11,421 nucleotides of DNA from Pyronema omphalodes (taxonomy: Eukaryota > Ascomycota > Pezizomycetes > Pezizales > Pyronemataceae), in NCBI GenBank assembly GCA_024516155.1, contig JAJJXM010000225.1:1-11421 (forward strand), given 5' to 3'. The notes under the pieces were generated by a model. The model was not told the DNA's origin. It saw only the letters and a program-made list of their open reading frames with translations, and ran no database searches. Below, piece after piece: positions 1 to 9,138 of the stretch; positions within the stretch are counted from its first letter, which is position 1, and the number at the start of each line of letters is the position of its first letter. The position numbers and the translations under genes were made by a program.

Positions 1-38
1 TGTACTTATACTTATGGAGAACTTACAAGCGGAACATT

Positions 39-540
39 CTTTCTTTTTTATTTTCATTCTTATTTTCATTGTCATTGTCATTTTCATTCCTTTTTTATTC
101 TTATTCTTATTTCTTATTATGTCTTATATTCTTATATTCTTATTTCTTATTCTTATTTCTTATCTATTTCTTATTATCTTATTCTTAGTATTCGTATTTC
201 TTATTTCTTATTCTTATTCTTATTTCTTATTCTTATTCTTATTCTTATTTTTATCTTATAGTTCTTATTATTCTTATTTTATTCTTATTTTTATTCTTAT
301 TTTTTATCTTATTTTTTATTCTTATTTTTTATTCTTATTTTATTTTTTTTATATTTTATTTTATTTTTATTTTCATTCATTTTCATTCCTATTTCATTTT
401 ATTTCATTCTTATTTTCATTCCTATTTCATTTTATTTTCATCTTAGTTCATTCTTATTTTCATTCTTATTTTCATCTTATTTCATTCTTATTTTCATTCT
501 TATTTTCATTCTTATTTTCATTCTATTCTCTTATTTTCAT
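39..540. repeat. Polypyrimidine microsatellite/minisatellite tract
   Basis: About 500 bp made almost only of T, C and A on the + strand, with only about seven G. The first part is built from degenerate TTCTTA/TTATTC units. From 450 it becomes a clearer 12-bp unit, ATTCTTATTTTC, seen at 450-461, 462-473, 484-495, 496-507 and 508-519, with a 10-bp variant between. The strong strand asymmetry could favour triplex or slipped structures (inference). A 207-codon frame runs through it and ends at 637, but its Phe/Leu/Ile/Tyr composition is what TTC/TTA repeats give in any frame, so I do not call a gene. Confidence 0.9.
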
Positions 541-1295
541 CTGGCCACGACCACGAAGAGCTCTTTTGCTTCAGGAAGCCAAGCTTATTGTTAGGGAACA
601 ATTCCCTGTGGCTGATAATCTGCGATTCAATGTTTAGATCAATTGCTACAAGTGTTAATGGTGAAGGCGACCGATTTTGATGGGGGCATTCTCAACACTC
701 GGGGATTTCACCAGGTAACTCCCATGCTTGAAGGGTCAGTCTTGTGGTGAAGTGAAGTTCTACATTTTGAATGCTACGGTCGTTAGCCCCAGTTCAGGCT
801 ACCGCTAATCATGTATACTCAAGTCAGATTGATTGCATCGGAGACGGCTGCGAACACAAGGTTTCACTCTAAATTGTACAGCATTAAGTCGAATCTTGGA
901 AAATATCTCTTCCTGTCGGACGTATTGTCAAGTTTAAATTTGCCTGCTTAATGATCGTTTTTGAGCACACTCGAGAGATTCTTAGATAAATTCAAGGATA
1001 TTTCCGTACAAGCATTCTGGAGGCAAGGGTTTGTTTTGAAAGACCACAGAAAAATCAAAATGAGAAAAATGCTCAAGTTGGCTAGAAATATACATTTCTT
1101 ATGAAGCATCAATGAAGACAAACATAAACGTAGCACCGCGATCCGATGCCCTCATGGAGTACTGAAGTTCTCTATGAGAAACCTGCATACTAGATAATAT
1201 TTCGCCTCACGTCGGAACTACCTGTAGCCTCTATCGGAGTCCTTCTCTGTTAAGAAGACACTGTTCGACATGGGAACTCATGAACTGACCTACAC
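541..1295. other. Intergenic stretch, no supported gene
   Basis: Mixed-composition unique sequence between the polypyrimidine tract and a hairpin. The longest frames are short: the tail of the artefactual frame ending at 637, and a 62-codon minus-strand frame at 948-1136 without recognisable motifs. I see no tRNA-like folds, splice-site pairs joining frames, or transposase motifs. It may hold untranslated sequence or an old, unrecognisable element. Confidence 0.6.
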
Positions 1296-1346
1296 ACTCG
1301 TGCCTAAGGATGCGGCGCGTCAGCGCCGCCATCCTTAGGCACGAGT
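1296..1346. repeat. Near-perfect 51-bp hairpin (inverted repeat)
   Basis: The left arm at 1296-1318 starts ACTCGTGCCTAAGGATG and ends CGGCGC. It is the reverse complement of the right arm at 1323-1346 apart from one extra C in the right arm. The loop is four bases, GTCA. The arms hold a CCTAAGG core and a GC-rich tip (GCGC-GTCA-GCGC). It is not next to a recognised coding end, and I see no clear target-site duplication beside it. It could be a solo transposon end pair, a fold-back element or a structured RNA. The structure is certain, the function unknown. Confidence 0.9.
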
Positions 1347-2079
1347 AAGAGACTATTCCTGATCATGGATGAGATAGAAATTTTAAAAAGCGATCATTGC
1401 GAGCAGAAACATTATTTAGCCTCCCCAGAATAATTTTGCCTTTCAACCACCGTTCGCTCTATAAATTGTCGAGTCAATTTCGATTCCCATTCACACGGCC
1501 AATTTCACAACTTTTAACAGCCGTGAAGAACTGACGTTGGATTGCATCACCATTCATCATCTCAAATTACACAAGTTTTCTCGTGTCTGACAGATGCAAC
1601 GCACGGTTGGTAGTTTTAGAGGATAATGCTGATTTACCACTGGAAATAGGGTTATTAAAGACCGCTTCTGCTTAGCGAATGAATTTTTATTCTATAGATT
1701 ATGTATCTAAACCCCAGGTTACTTCAAGCTGCCATGATTTCCCCCGCAGCGCCATACTTGTCATTTTTTTTCATTTCACTAGGAACATTTGACAGGCTCT
1801 TCTGTGCATGCAATGCGCCTGCATTATAAAGGTTGTGACAGAAACGGGTTCGGTACTAATCAGCACTTTACACTTAGTCCAAGCGACAACAATGGCGACA
1901 GATTGTAACTGTGAAGGCCGGCCGAAGGCCGGCCACAAAGCACACAATCTCTTGTACAAAGCCCTAGAGGTGTTGCCTGTACATAACAGCTTCCGGTGAC
2001 AGATTCTATGTACTCTAGCTGTAGAACAGTAGAAGCATCGGAGAAATCCCGGGCTGGCCGATATGAAGATCATCATCCA
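1347..2079. other. Intergenic stretch, no supported gene
   Basis: Mostly unique sequence. A 63-codon plus frame at 1808-1999 and the start of a minus frame at 1771-2286 overlap here, but neither shows a domain or a convincing splice structure. The only clear structure is the GGCCGGCC pair, listed separately. Confidence 0.55.
1916..1934. repeat. Paired GGCCGGCC palindromes
   Basis: Two copies of the 8-bp palindrome GGCCGGCC are separated by GAA. They can pair with each other as a tight stem with a 3-base loop, or each can self-pair. This is a small GC island in otherwise AT-leaning sequence. The function is unknown; chance or a remnant of a repetitive element are both possible. Confidence 0.7.
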
Positions 2080-2131
2080 GGGAGCCCAGGGAGCCCAGGG
2101 AGCGCGGAGAGCCCGGGGAGGCCAGGGGAGC
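2080..2131. repeat. GC-rich 9-bp tandem repeat (GGGAGCCCA-type)
   Basis: GGGAGCCCA occurs at 2080-2088 and 2089-2097 and continues in degraded copies to about 2131. Because the unit is 9 bp, frames through it read as Gly-Ser-Pro on the plus strand and Pro-Gly-Leu on the minus strand, a collagen-like look. Related GC-rich, CCTGG-containing sequence continues to about 2270. The overlapping frames (1996-2601 plus, 1771-2286 and 2073-2360 minus) show no other protein-like feature, so I treat the region as non-coding repeat. Confidence 0.7.
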
Positions 2132-2408
2132 CTTGGGAACAGAGCCTTGGAAGCAAGCCCTGGCTGAGAACGCCTTGGAAGAGGGCACGAGTAGGGATAG
2201 GGAATGAAGCCCTGGAAGTCCTGGCAGTCCTGGGCGAGAGCCCAGGGAAAATCAAACCAGGCTCCAGCAAACAGACCAGGCTCCATTCAACATATTTCCT
2301 CCATCTAAACTCTACTCCACCCATCTCCGGGGAAGTATTCAATTGCATCCGCATTCTCAAAATCTTACCTACCTCTACAGAGACGCTCCATTTAATTTTT
2401 CACACATT

Positions 2409-2456
2409 CATACATACATACATACATACATACATACATACAGTACCGTACCGTAC
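2409..2456. repeat. CATA tetranucleotide microsatellite plus GTACC units
   Basis: (CATA)n runs from 2409 to about 2442 and passes directly into GTACC-GTACC-GTAC at 2443-2456. Short CATACATA pieces recur elsewhere in the window (near 2569, 3355, 3508 and 9620), so this is a common local simple-sequence motif. Confidence 0.9.
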
Positions 2457-2607
2457 ATCAGAAACCCTGATCTCGCTATGTAGTATGTCGACGTCGCCAC
2501 AGCGTCATTTTCAGCAAAACGTAAAAGAAAGGAAGCCAAGCTTCTGCTACATAAGTCGTGACAGCATACATACATCGAAGTTAATAAAGAACAAGCGATG
2601 AGAGGGA

Positions 2608-2630
2608 GGGGGGGTGGGGGGGGGGGGGGG
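2608..2630 (+). repeat. G-homopolymer tract (G7-T-G15)
   Basis: Seven G, one T and fifteen G on the plus strand, preceded by GGGA. It is long enough to form a G-quadruplex in single-stranded DNA (general knowledge) and is prone to length error in sequencing. Confidence 0.9.
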
Positions 2631-2750
2631 TTTACAGTCCCGTTGATTTATTTTTCAAAAATGAGTCTAACCGAACTCACAGGATTCGCGGAAGCACTGT
2701 TTTTTTTTGTATTTTTGACGGATACTCGCTCTGCTGTTTGAGGCTCTGAG

Positions 2751-2830
2751 TTAAAACTGTGTAAAACTGAGTAAACGGGGGGTAAACAGTGTAAACGGGG
2801 TGGGTAAACGGAGTAAACGGGGTAAACGGA
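2751..2830 (+). repeat. GTAAAC-containing degenerate tandem array
   Basis: Six GTAAAC cores start at 2771, 2782, 2791, 2804, 2813 and 2822, spaced 9-13 bp, with GTAAAA variants just upstream. One copy (2782-2788) is exactly GTAAACA, the core site of forkhead transcription factors; the others read GTAAACG. It may be a simple decaying minisatellite, or a cluster of weak forkhead-like sites. No gene start lies nearby. Confidence 0.75.
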
Positions 2831-3398
2831 GAAACTACATCGACATCATCAGCAGCAGCATCTATCGCATACCAGCCATCTCTCCACCAAATTGAACGAG
2901 GACCTATATATGCACAGTACTCTATCTACCGTATCTACTGATTTTAAGGTTCAGGTTTAGGTTACCTACCATAACATACCAATAAGCAACCCATGCACCA
3001 AAAATCTCTGCTATACACATACATTGCACATACAAAAAAATCAAAATTTCACTCAGGCATTGAAAAGATATCCGTGTGTCATGTTTCAGATATCAGACCC
3101 AGACACAACACAACCCGGAGTTAGATACGATGATATCAGCCGAGAGTGAACGTTAGTAACTCTAGATACCATGTTTAAACGATATGGTAGGTTGAGATTG
3201 AGGTTGAGGTTGAGGTTGAGTTGGAGGTGAAGGGTTTTACCCTTATCCCAGGCTCCAGCTACCCGGTTGCCCCAGTTGCCCAGTTGCCCAGGACATACCC
3301 CGCCGGATGAATCAAATCATGAAGACAGCCCAAGACAAGAAATAGGCTGCATTGCACATACATAGAGGGAAAGACCAAGTAAGATAGACAGATAGAGG
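2831..3398. other. Intergenic stretch with simple repeats, no supported gene
   Basis: AT-leaning sequence with scattered CATACATA and CCGGATGAA words (the latter at 3303, with further copies at 3528 and 3561). A hexamer array lies inside it (3190-3230, listed separately). No open frame of useful length or composition was found. Confidence 0.6.
3190..3230 (+). repeat. GGTTGA hexamer array
   Basis: GGTTGA units lie at 3190, 3202, 3208 and 3214, with variants GATTGA at 3196 and GTTGGA/GGTGA at the end. The hexamer resembles but does not match the fungal telomere unit TTAGGG, and it is interior and short, so it is a local microsatellite. Confidence 0.8.
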
Positions 3399-3419
3399 TT
3401 TTTTTTTTTTTTTTTTTTT
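3399..3419 (+). repeat. T21 homopolymer
   Basis: Twenty-one consecutive T on the plus strand. It produces a run of Lys codons in an 85-codon minus frame (3317-3574), which I therefore reject as a gene. Confidence 0.95.
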
Positions 3420-4297
3420 GATGCATTAAATGCCACGTCCCAGTCGTTGATGTTTACCGGTACATGCGCCTGCAACTTGAGCTCGGTGAAACAGAAGAGT
3501 AGTTTGATACATACATAGCCTTCAACGCCGGATGAACAGGATGAACTGGATATGAGGCATCCGGATGAATTCAATACACCGTTATTTATTCTACTCTATA
3601 TTCTACTCTACCCCCCTTAGCCTTTATGACGGGTGAGAGTAGCTTAGACTCTAGAGACTTGAAGGATGCATACATTATCCTTTACAAAGCGAAGCGGTTC
3701 AAGGTTCAAGTTGAGGTGGGGCTCTGGAGCTCTGGGCTGGGTTGCGAATATTGATATGTATCTTCCTCGATGCTTTCTCCACCACCACTACTACTACTTA
3801 CTGCCACCACGACCACCCACCCCCCAGTCCAATGGCTTGGAACTTGACCAACCATTCCTAGAGTTTTGACAAATTCATGATTCACGATTTTGCGCACTGA
3901 AGGTGGATACCCTGCTCTGCTTGGCCCTTCAGAGCACAGACAACCCCGGGATCTCAAATGTCATTTTAAGCCTTATGTTTAGCAGATCCACGCGACTTTT
4001 TCGCCTTTTTTTCTCGGCAGAATTGTTGCCGAATTTTGGGTATTTCAATGTTCTTCAAGTTGAGTGGCAAACCCTCTGGTGGGGGGGGGGGGGGGGCAGA
4101 AACGGTTCATCTTCCGGAGCCGATCGAGATGACGGGCAGAGATTGATGGACCTGACAGCAAAACAAGCAGGTTTTGCAAGCATTGTTTCAACATTCAACA
4201 TTTTGACAGACCCCGTTACGCTTGGTAATTGGGTACTTGCCCCGACCAGATACCTGACAGTGCAGGCAAGTTGAGTGGTGTTTTGCGTATTTTTGTC
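3420..4297. other. Intergenic stretch, no supported gene
   Basis: It contains a 12-bp direct duplication at 3589-3612 (TTCTACTCTATA then TTCTACTCTACC), CCA/CTA-rich sequence around 3780-3825, and a G16 run. A 123-codon plus frame (3903-4274) crosses the G16 run, which supplies a Gly5 stretch, and shows no family features. Overlapping minus frames near 3706-3957 are likewise featureless. Confidence 0.55.
4081..4096 (+). repeat. G16 homopolymer
   Basis: Sixteen consecutive G on the plus strand, preceded by TGGT. It is one of several long G runs, all on this strand of the window. Confidence 0.95.
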
Positions 4298-5374
4298 CTA
4301 TGCAAGACGGGGGGGTTCCCTAGAGAGTTGGTTCGTCACGAGCGAGAAAGACCGGAGAACACACTGAGTGCATAGCGCGCTGAGTTCATGTAGCCCGTGT
4401 AGAAGAATGTAACGCGCATGAAAGTCGCTACCTATCATCGCTGCGACATCCACAAATACTTTTGCGGGCTTTGCGGCGTTGCAGAAGAAGCGCTGGCTTT
4501 GCGTGATGCTGCGTGATGGCTGGATTTCCGGATCTCCACCCTCACCAGCCGAATTGAAAGCTTTTTGCGTCGCGCATTGATGTGGGCGTTTTGTCCATTG
4601 TTGACGTGCTGAAGAAAGAGGTTCTGCAAGTAGACGGCGACCTTTGGAGGCGTTGAACAATGTTTTCGCTCCCTTCCAGTGTTGATCGATCGTGGGTTTG
4701 GAGAGTTTGTAGATTTGAAAAGGTCGTAGATATGGCCGCCTCCTGGCGTCCGAGGGGTGGACGGAACTCGGCGGAAATCAACCAAGGCAGATGCGGATTG
4801 ATACAATCCAATCTCGGAACGCGATCTCATTCGGTGGTTGTCGTGTTTTTTGCTGCGGTTTCACGGTTTCATTGCGGTGGTTGGCTGAGATGTTAGAGTG
4901 ACGTGGAGGAGAGGACAACAGACAACCACAGCAGCAGCAGCCGCTAGAACCACCACCTCCGCAACCACAAACACCTCACCCATCACCACCCATATCATCA
5001 CCAAGACCGCAAAGACGCAAACCGACGAGCACGCTCCGACGGTGAAAGCCCTACCACGCCCCGCCGTAACCATCGAGTCGCCGTCGCCAGTCCCTCCAAA
5101 TCTACCTCAGCCCCCGCCGATACCGCCCCTAATCTCCTCAGCGCACGGCGCATCTGTGGTTGTCTCCACCTGAACCCGACCGAATCTAATCCATCGCGTT
5201 TCAACCCTCGACCGCCCTCGACACAAAGACTGCCACTTCTGAGCGGATAATGCAACACTAGACCACACGACAACCCACATAACACAGCAAACACTTGATC
5301 AACAAAGACAGTTTTTTATTTCTTTAATACTTACATACAATACTTGCTTGACGCAAGATAATTCATCTGTATTA
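4298..5374. other. Region upstream of the SUN gene; no firm gene
   Basis: From 4542 to 4660 all three minus-strand frames are open at once (frames 4298-4660, 4435-4830 and 4542-4811). None carries a domain I recognise. From about 4900 to 5170 the plus strand is CA/CC-rich, with a CAG run near 4931, and gives a 91-codon Thr/Pro-rich frame (4898-5173) that looks like translated low complexity. The latter part is more likely promoter or 5' untranslated sequence of the gene starting at 5448. A small or broken minus-strand gene cannot be excluded. Confidence 0.45.
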
Positions 5375-5391
5375 CCACCCCCCTCCCCCCC
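5375..5391 (+). promoter_or_regulatory. Pyrimidine (CT) tract upstream of the SUN gene
   Basis: A nearly pure C/T run (C-rich, one A and one T) 57-73 bp before the chosen ATG. CT-rich tracts close to transcription starts are common in filamentous fungi (established knowledge). That this one marks the start region is inference. A small palindrome, CTTGC-TTGAC-GCAAG, lies just before it at 5343-5357. I see no clear TATA box. Confidence 0.35.
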
Positions 5392-5447
5392 GGACCCCGA
5401 TCCTGTCGATACCGTTGCAATAGTCTCTGTGCCCCTTCCTTCATAAA

Positions 5448-8397
5448 ATGCACCCCTCAAAAGAACCCCGGAAGCATGATGCTAATAACACTGCACGCAT
5501 AGTTCAACAGTTTTCCGACATGTTCAACGCAGCTACACCGCCTGCTGCCCGCCGTCCCCGCGGAGCAGCGGGCGGGGCAAAGCCCAAGCCACTACCCTAC
5601 CTTCCAACCAGGACCTGCCGTACATTTCGCCCATGGCCAGTAGCGCCTACGGCTCGAAAGCCACTAATGTACCCAAACCACCTCGCCTATCCGATACCAG
5701 GGTCCGTCTGGCTGAGGGAATGCAAGCGAAAGAGAATGAGATGAATGCAAGACTCAAGGCGGAGCTGGAGAAAAGAGAACAAGAGGAAGCAGCAGCACGA
5801 GCCATTGCAGAAAGGAATCAACCTCCAACTGTTGTGGCCTCTATGCCGCCACCTTCTCCAGCAAGAACAACCCGCGCTAGCTCGAGAGAGACTCGTGAAA
5901 GGACCGTGGAGGATACCACCATTGGTAGGCTTTTTGTCATTGGCTATCGGCCTTATCCGAGCTAACACGCCTTGTAGACGTCCAACCAGAACTTTCAACT
6001 TTGTCTACTGTCGACAACAGTGCGACTTTTGCAAGTCCCTTTGTTATTGATCAGGCTGTTGGTTCGAAGGTTGTAGAACGGACTCCAGATTTCAATAACG
6101 ACATGGATGAACCCGATATGTCATACATGCACGAGTCTCTACCTACACCAGCCCCCGAGGCCCATTATCCTAGCATCGACAAAGCTAGCAAGGCTCGTAG
6201 CGCAGGTTACCAAAACCTTACCCCAGCCCAATCATTCGACACAGCACCATCACCACGACGATCCACCAGGAATCGGGTAGTTAAACCTGATCCTCAAGTA
6301 CTTCCTGCCCCGCCAAACCCAAGTATTAGTGGTTCAGTGACTTCTAAAACACCGCGGAAACCAACAAGGGGCAAGAGCAATCCACCCCATTTACATCCTG
6401 GGGACAAAGAAAATTCAGTTTCAAATTCTCTTGATACCCCGAAGACTCGTGGACGGCGTGTTAAAAAGGACCAAGAGAGGAGACCGAAAAGACCCACTGC
6501 ACTTGTTGATGCATACGAAGTTGATACTGCCCCTCCAAATGTCTTTGATAGATTCTTTAGACGGTTTTTTGCGTTCCGTGATGGATTACGCATGTCAGGA
6601 TGGAATCCATTTGTGGTATTTATTTTCCTCGTGGTTCCCATTTTATCTGCCATGATATTTTTGAATTCTTGGAGTGCACTGGGTCGTCATTCATTAGGTG
6701 GACCCTACAGCCCTCCTAATGCACCGGTTACCAACATTCAGCATCTTGTGGACCGTCTATTCGAATTGGAACAAAACCTAGGATCCGTCGACTCTAGATT
6801 ATCAAACAAGTTCCAGGAGGGTATCACCGATCTAAAGTCGGCATTATCCAAGGCCTCTGCCGACTCTAGCTCTGCTGCCTCAATGTCCGAAAAGACATCT
6901 AAGGAGACTGCATCTCTATTGAGATCCCTTCAGGCTCAACTTGACGATCTCCAACGCAGCACTCTCTCCTACCGCAGAACCATGTCCGAAGAGCTTCGGA
7001 AAGCTCAAGAAGCTGCTAAGGCCGCCGGCAAGCAGCCAACTGATATCCTTGGTCCCCGTCAAATCCGCGAGGAAGTTACCAATGCCGTCAAAGCAGCTCT
7101 TCCAACCTCTCTCGCAGCTACAGTTAAGCCTGATGGCAGCGTTGAGATTTCGGATACCTTTAAGACTGCCCTCCAAGACCTCTTCAACACCTTCTTCCCT
7201 CGTCACTTTTCTCAGGAACTCAAGAAAGCCAACCTTGACTCCATCCGGGCAGTTCCCTCATGGCAGACATTCATGGCCGAAAACGAAGAGCGTCTTCGTA
7301 CTACCATCGATGACCGTGTCGATTCCGCTATCAAGAAACAGAAATCCGCCGAACCTGCTTTACCTGCAGATGCTGTACTCACATCTGACACAGTCATGGC
7401 CATGGTCGTCGACAAGCTAGAGGAATACCAGCGTAACTGGGAGAGACTACCCTTTACCCTATCCTCAAGAAGCACTTTACATCTTTCGAATCCTCTCTTG
7501 AAAAGAACCAAAACGCCCACCTCGAAAACCTTCAATCATCTATCAACCGTGCCCAACTCTTGTACAATCGGCTGTTGCTGCCGCTTCCTCTGTGGCCTCC
7601 CAAGTCGCAAGGAAGGTCTCTTCCACCACAGCCACCACCAAAGGCACCGGAGCTCAAGCTGCCGGTATCCAAATTCCCGACTACGCCAACAAGATTACCG
7701 GCGCCGCCGTCTGGCCCTACCTCACCAGTCCCTCCTGGGAATTCGGATCTAAACGCAACTCCCTATCCTCTCTCTGGGGCAAACTTCTCCCCGGTCTTGA
7801 ATCACGACACGCTCCCTCCCCTGTTATCGCCCCCTTCCTACCACCGATGTCGGCGACTGCTGGCCATTCCCCGGAGGTTACGGAACTCTCGCAGTCCGTT
7901 TATCGGAGGAGATCTACCCCACACATTTCACGATTGAGCACGCACCTAAGCTTCTTGCACCTGATTTCAGTTCTGCTCCCAAGGTGATTGAATTCTGGGT
8001 TCAGATCAAGAACGCAACCGAGCGTGCATTGGTCGAAAGTCGTGCTGCTGCTTTGGCCGAGAAAAGTGGGAAGCCTTACGCTATGGAACGTATCATGGCC
8101 CCCGGACCTCCGGAGTCAAATGACGCTGTTTATAGAGTCGATAAAAACTCCCGGGAGTTTGTTAAGGTCGATACTGTCATCTATGAAGGTGGAGCAGAAG
8201 ACGGTGTTGAGTCCTTTGAGCTTAGTACGGACTTTCAACAGATGGGCGTTAAAATTGGAATTGTGGCTGTGGTCGTTAGAGAGAATTGGGGTAATGAGGA
8301 TTTTACTTGCTTGTACAGGGTTAGAGTACATGGATTTACTCCTGGGGAAGAAAAAAGGAGGAGAAGAAGGGTTGGTGGTAAGCTTATGAGGTGGTAA
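5448..8397 (+). CDS. SUN-domain (Sad1/UNC-84) nuclear envelope protein, frame-disrupted as sequenced
   Basis: Likely a Sad1-type inner-nuclear-membrane protein. The family binds KASH partners in the nuclear envelope lumen (LINC complex) and anchors the spindle pole body or chromatin. The ATG at 5448 follows an in-frame TAG at 5421; a later ATG at 5520 is possible. Exon 1 ends at 5924, exon 2 is 5978-8397, about 966 codons in concept. Order: Arg/Pro-rich N-terminus; charged helix (about 5720-5820); RRSTRNR and RRVKKDQERRPKRP basic segments; one membrane helix (NPFVVFIFLVVPILSAMIF, 6604-6660); coiled coil (about 6740-7030); SUN domain from about 7673 (IPDYANKITGAAVWPYLTS) through DVGDCWPFPGGYGTLAVRL and EFWVQ to FTCLYRVRVHG. 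The two conserved Cys are at 7858 and 8308. The tail is EEKRRRRRVGG. Reading needs one missing base at each of four places (about 5571-5580, 7441-7447, 7553-7558, 7829-7835). Assembly error is likelier than a pseudogene. Confidence 0.88.
5925..5977 (+). other. Intron of the SUN-domain gene (53 nt)
   Basis: The donor is GTAGGC at 5925, weaker than the GTAAGT consensus. The branch-point motif GCTAAC is at 5961-5966, and the acceptor TTGTAG ends at 5977. Joining the exons makes an Asp codon (G + AC) and takes the reading from ...VEDTTI into VQPELSTLSTVDN without a stop. The short length and a branch point close to the acceptor are typical of filamentous fungi. Confidence 0.85.
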
Positions 8398-8561
8398 GCT
8401 GGAGAGCGGGTGTTATGAAGTTGTTGAGTTGAGTTGGATTGAGCTACTTGTTTTTTTGCTCTCCGCTCTCCAATCTGGTTTTTCTTGTTTTCTTCGATAC
8501 TATTGACCCCGCATGGCCTCGACCGCTGCTACAGGGTGACCAAAAAAAAGTGATTGTTGTC

Positions 8562-8606
8562 GTGTTGTGTTGTGTTGTGTTGTGTTGTGCTGCGTTATGT
8601 TGTGCT
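8562..8606 (+). repeat. GTGTT pentamer repeat
   Basis: Five perfect GTGTT copies (8562-8586) are followed by four degraded ones (GTGCT, GCGTT, ATGTT, GTGCT). It lies about 165 bp after the SUN gene stop, probably in its 3' untranslated or flanking sequence. Confidence 0.9.
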
Positions 8607-8658
8607 GTATATTTCGGATGGAGTTTGAGGGATCTGGGTATTTGGAAAGGGAAATAAC

Positions 8659-8680
8659 TTTTTTTTTTATTTTTTTTTTT
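8659..8680 (+). repeat. T10-A-T11 tract
   Basis: T10 at 8659-8668, one A, then T11 at 8670-8680, in the sense strand downstream of the SUN gene. It may lie near the transcript end, but no poly(A) signal can be assigned with confidence. Confidence 0.85.
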
Positions 8681-8694
8681 GTTGGGAGGAATTA

Positions 8695-8743
8695 GGAAAG
8701 GGAAAGGGAATGGGAAATCGGAATGGGAATGGGAATGGGAAAG
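8695..8743 (+). repeat. GGGAAA/GGGAAT hexamer repeat
   Basis: About eight degenerate copies of GGGAAA or GGGAAT. The purine-rich, G-leaning sequence continues more loosely (GATTGG, GGAATGG) to about 8820. Confidence 0.85.
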
Positions 8744-8823
8744 CAATTGTGATTGTCAATCTAATTCTGGTTGCGATTCTGATTGGAATTGGATGGCATT
8801 GGAATGGGGATAGGGATTGGATG

Positions 8824-8850
8824 TTTTTTTTTTTTTTTTTTTTTTTTTTT
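8824..8850 (+). repeat. T27 homopolymer
   Basis: Twenty-seven consecutive T on the plus strand. It opens a T-rich zone reaching about 9006 with further runs of 8-13 T. Confidence 0.95.
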
Positions 8851-9138
8851 CTAGTGCTTTTTTTTTGTGATACCATGGAGTTAGCTTTTTTTTTCGATAT
8901 GTCTTTTTTTTTTTTTCGTTTCATTTTTCATTCCATATTTTTCCATCATTTTGGTTTTTTTTTCAATTTTTTTTTTTTCGTTTTTCTTTCTCTTTTTTTT
9001 TTTTTGCGATTTTTGCATCATGGCTTACCTGCCTATCTGCTCGCTAGCCCGCTGTAACGTCTTTTCTTTTTCTTTCTCCTTTTTGTTTGCGTCTCTCTTT
9101 TCTGTTTCTTTTGCTTTAGGCCTATGTAGGAAGTTTGA

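Noticed and set aside
14..637. 207-codon plus frame, seemingly a very hydrophobic protein
   Set aside because: It is a translation of TTC/TTA/TTT repeats; composition is dictated by the repeat and there is no normal membrane-helix and loop pattern.
1771..2601. Collagen-like frames on both strands (Gly-Ser-Pro and Pro-Gly-Leu)
   Set aside because: They come from a 9-bp GC-rich repeat over about 50 bp; the rest of each frame lacks any domain, and one frame runs through the CATA microsatellite.
3190..3230. Interstitial telomere repeat
   Set aside because: The unit is GGTTGA, not TTAGGG, and the array is short and degenerate.
4898..5173. 91-codon Thr/Pro-rich frame as a separate small gene or an upstream exon of the SUN gene
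   Set aside because: Low-complexity CAG/CCA translation, no splice pair that joins it in frame to the ATG at 5448; more likely 5' flanking sequence.
7430..7840. Introns as the explanation for the frame changes in the SUN gene
   Set aside because: Protein continues without loss on both sides of each change, and any GT...AG pairs there would be only about 10-20 nt, too short to splice.
7430..7840. Programmed ribosomal frameshifting in the SUN gene
   Set aside because: Four separate sites without a shared slippery heptamer or downstream structure, in a gene family not known for it.
7560..7937. 125-codon Pro-rich plus frame after the membrane protein
   Set aside because: Shadow of the SUN coding region; beyond about 7556 the true reading is in another frame.
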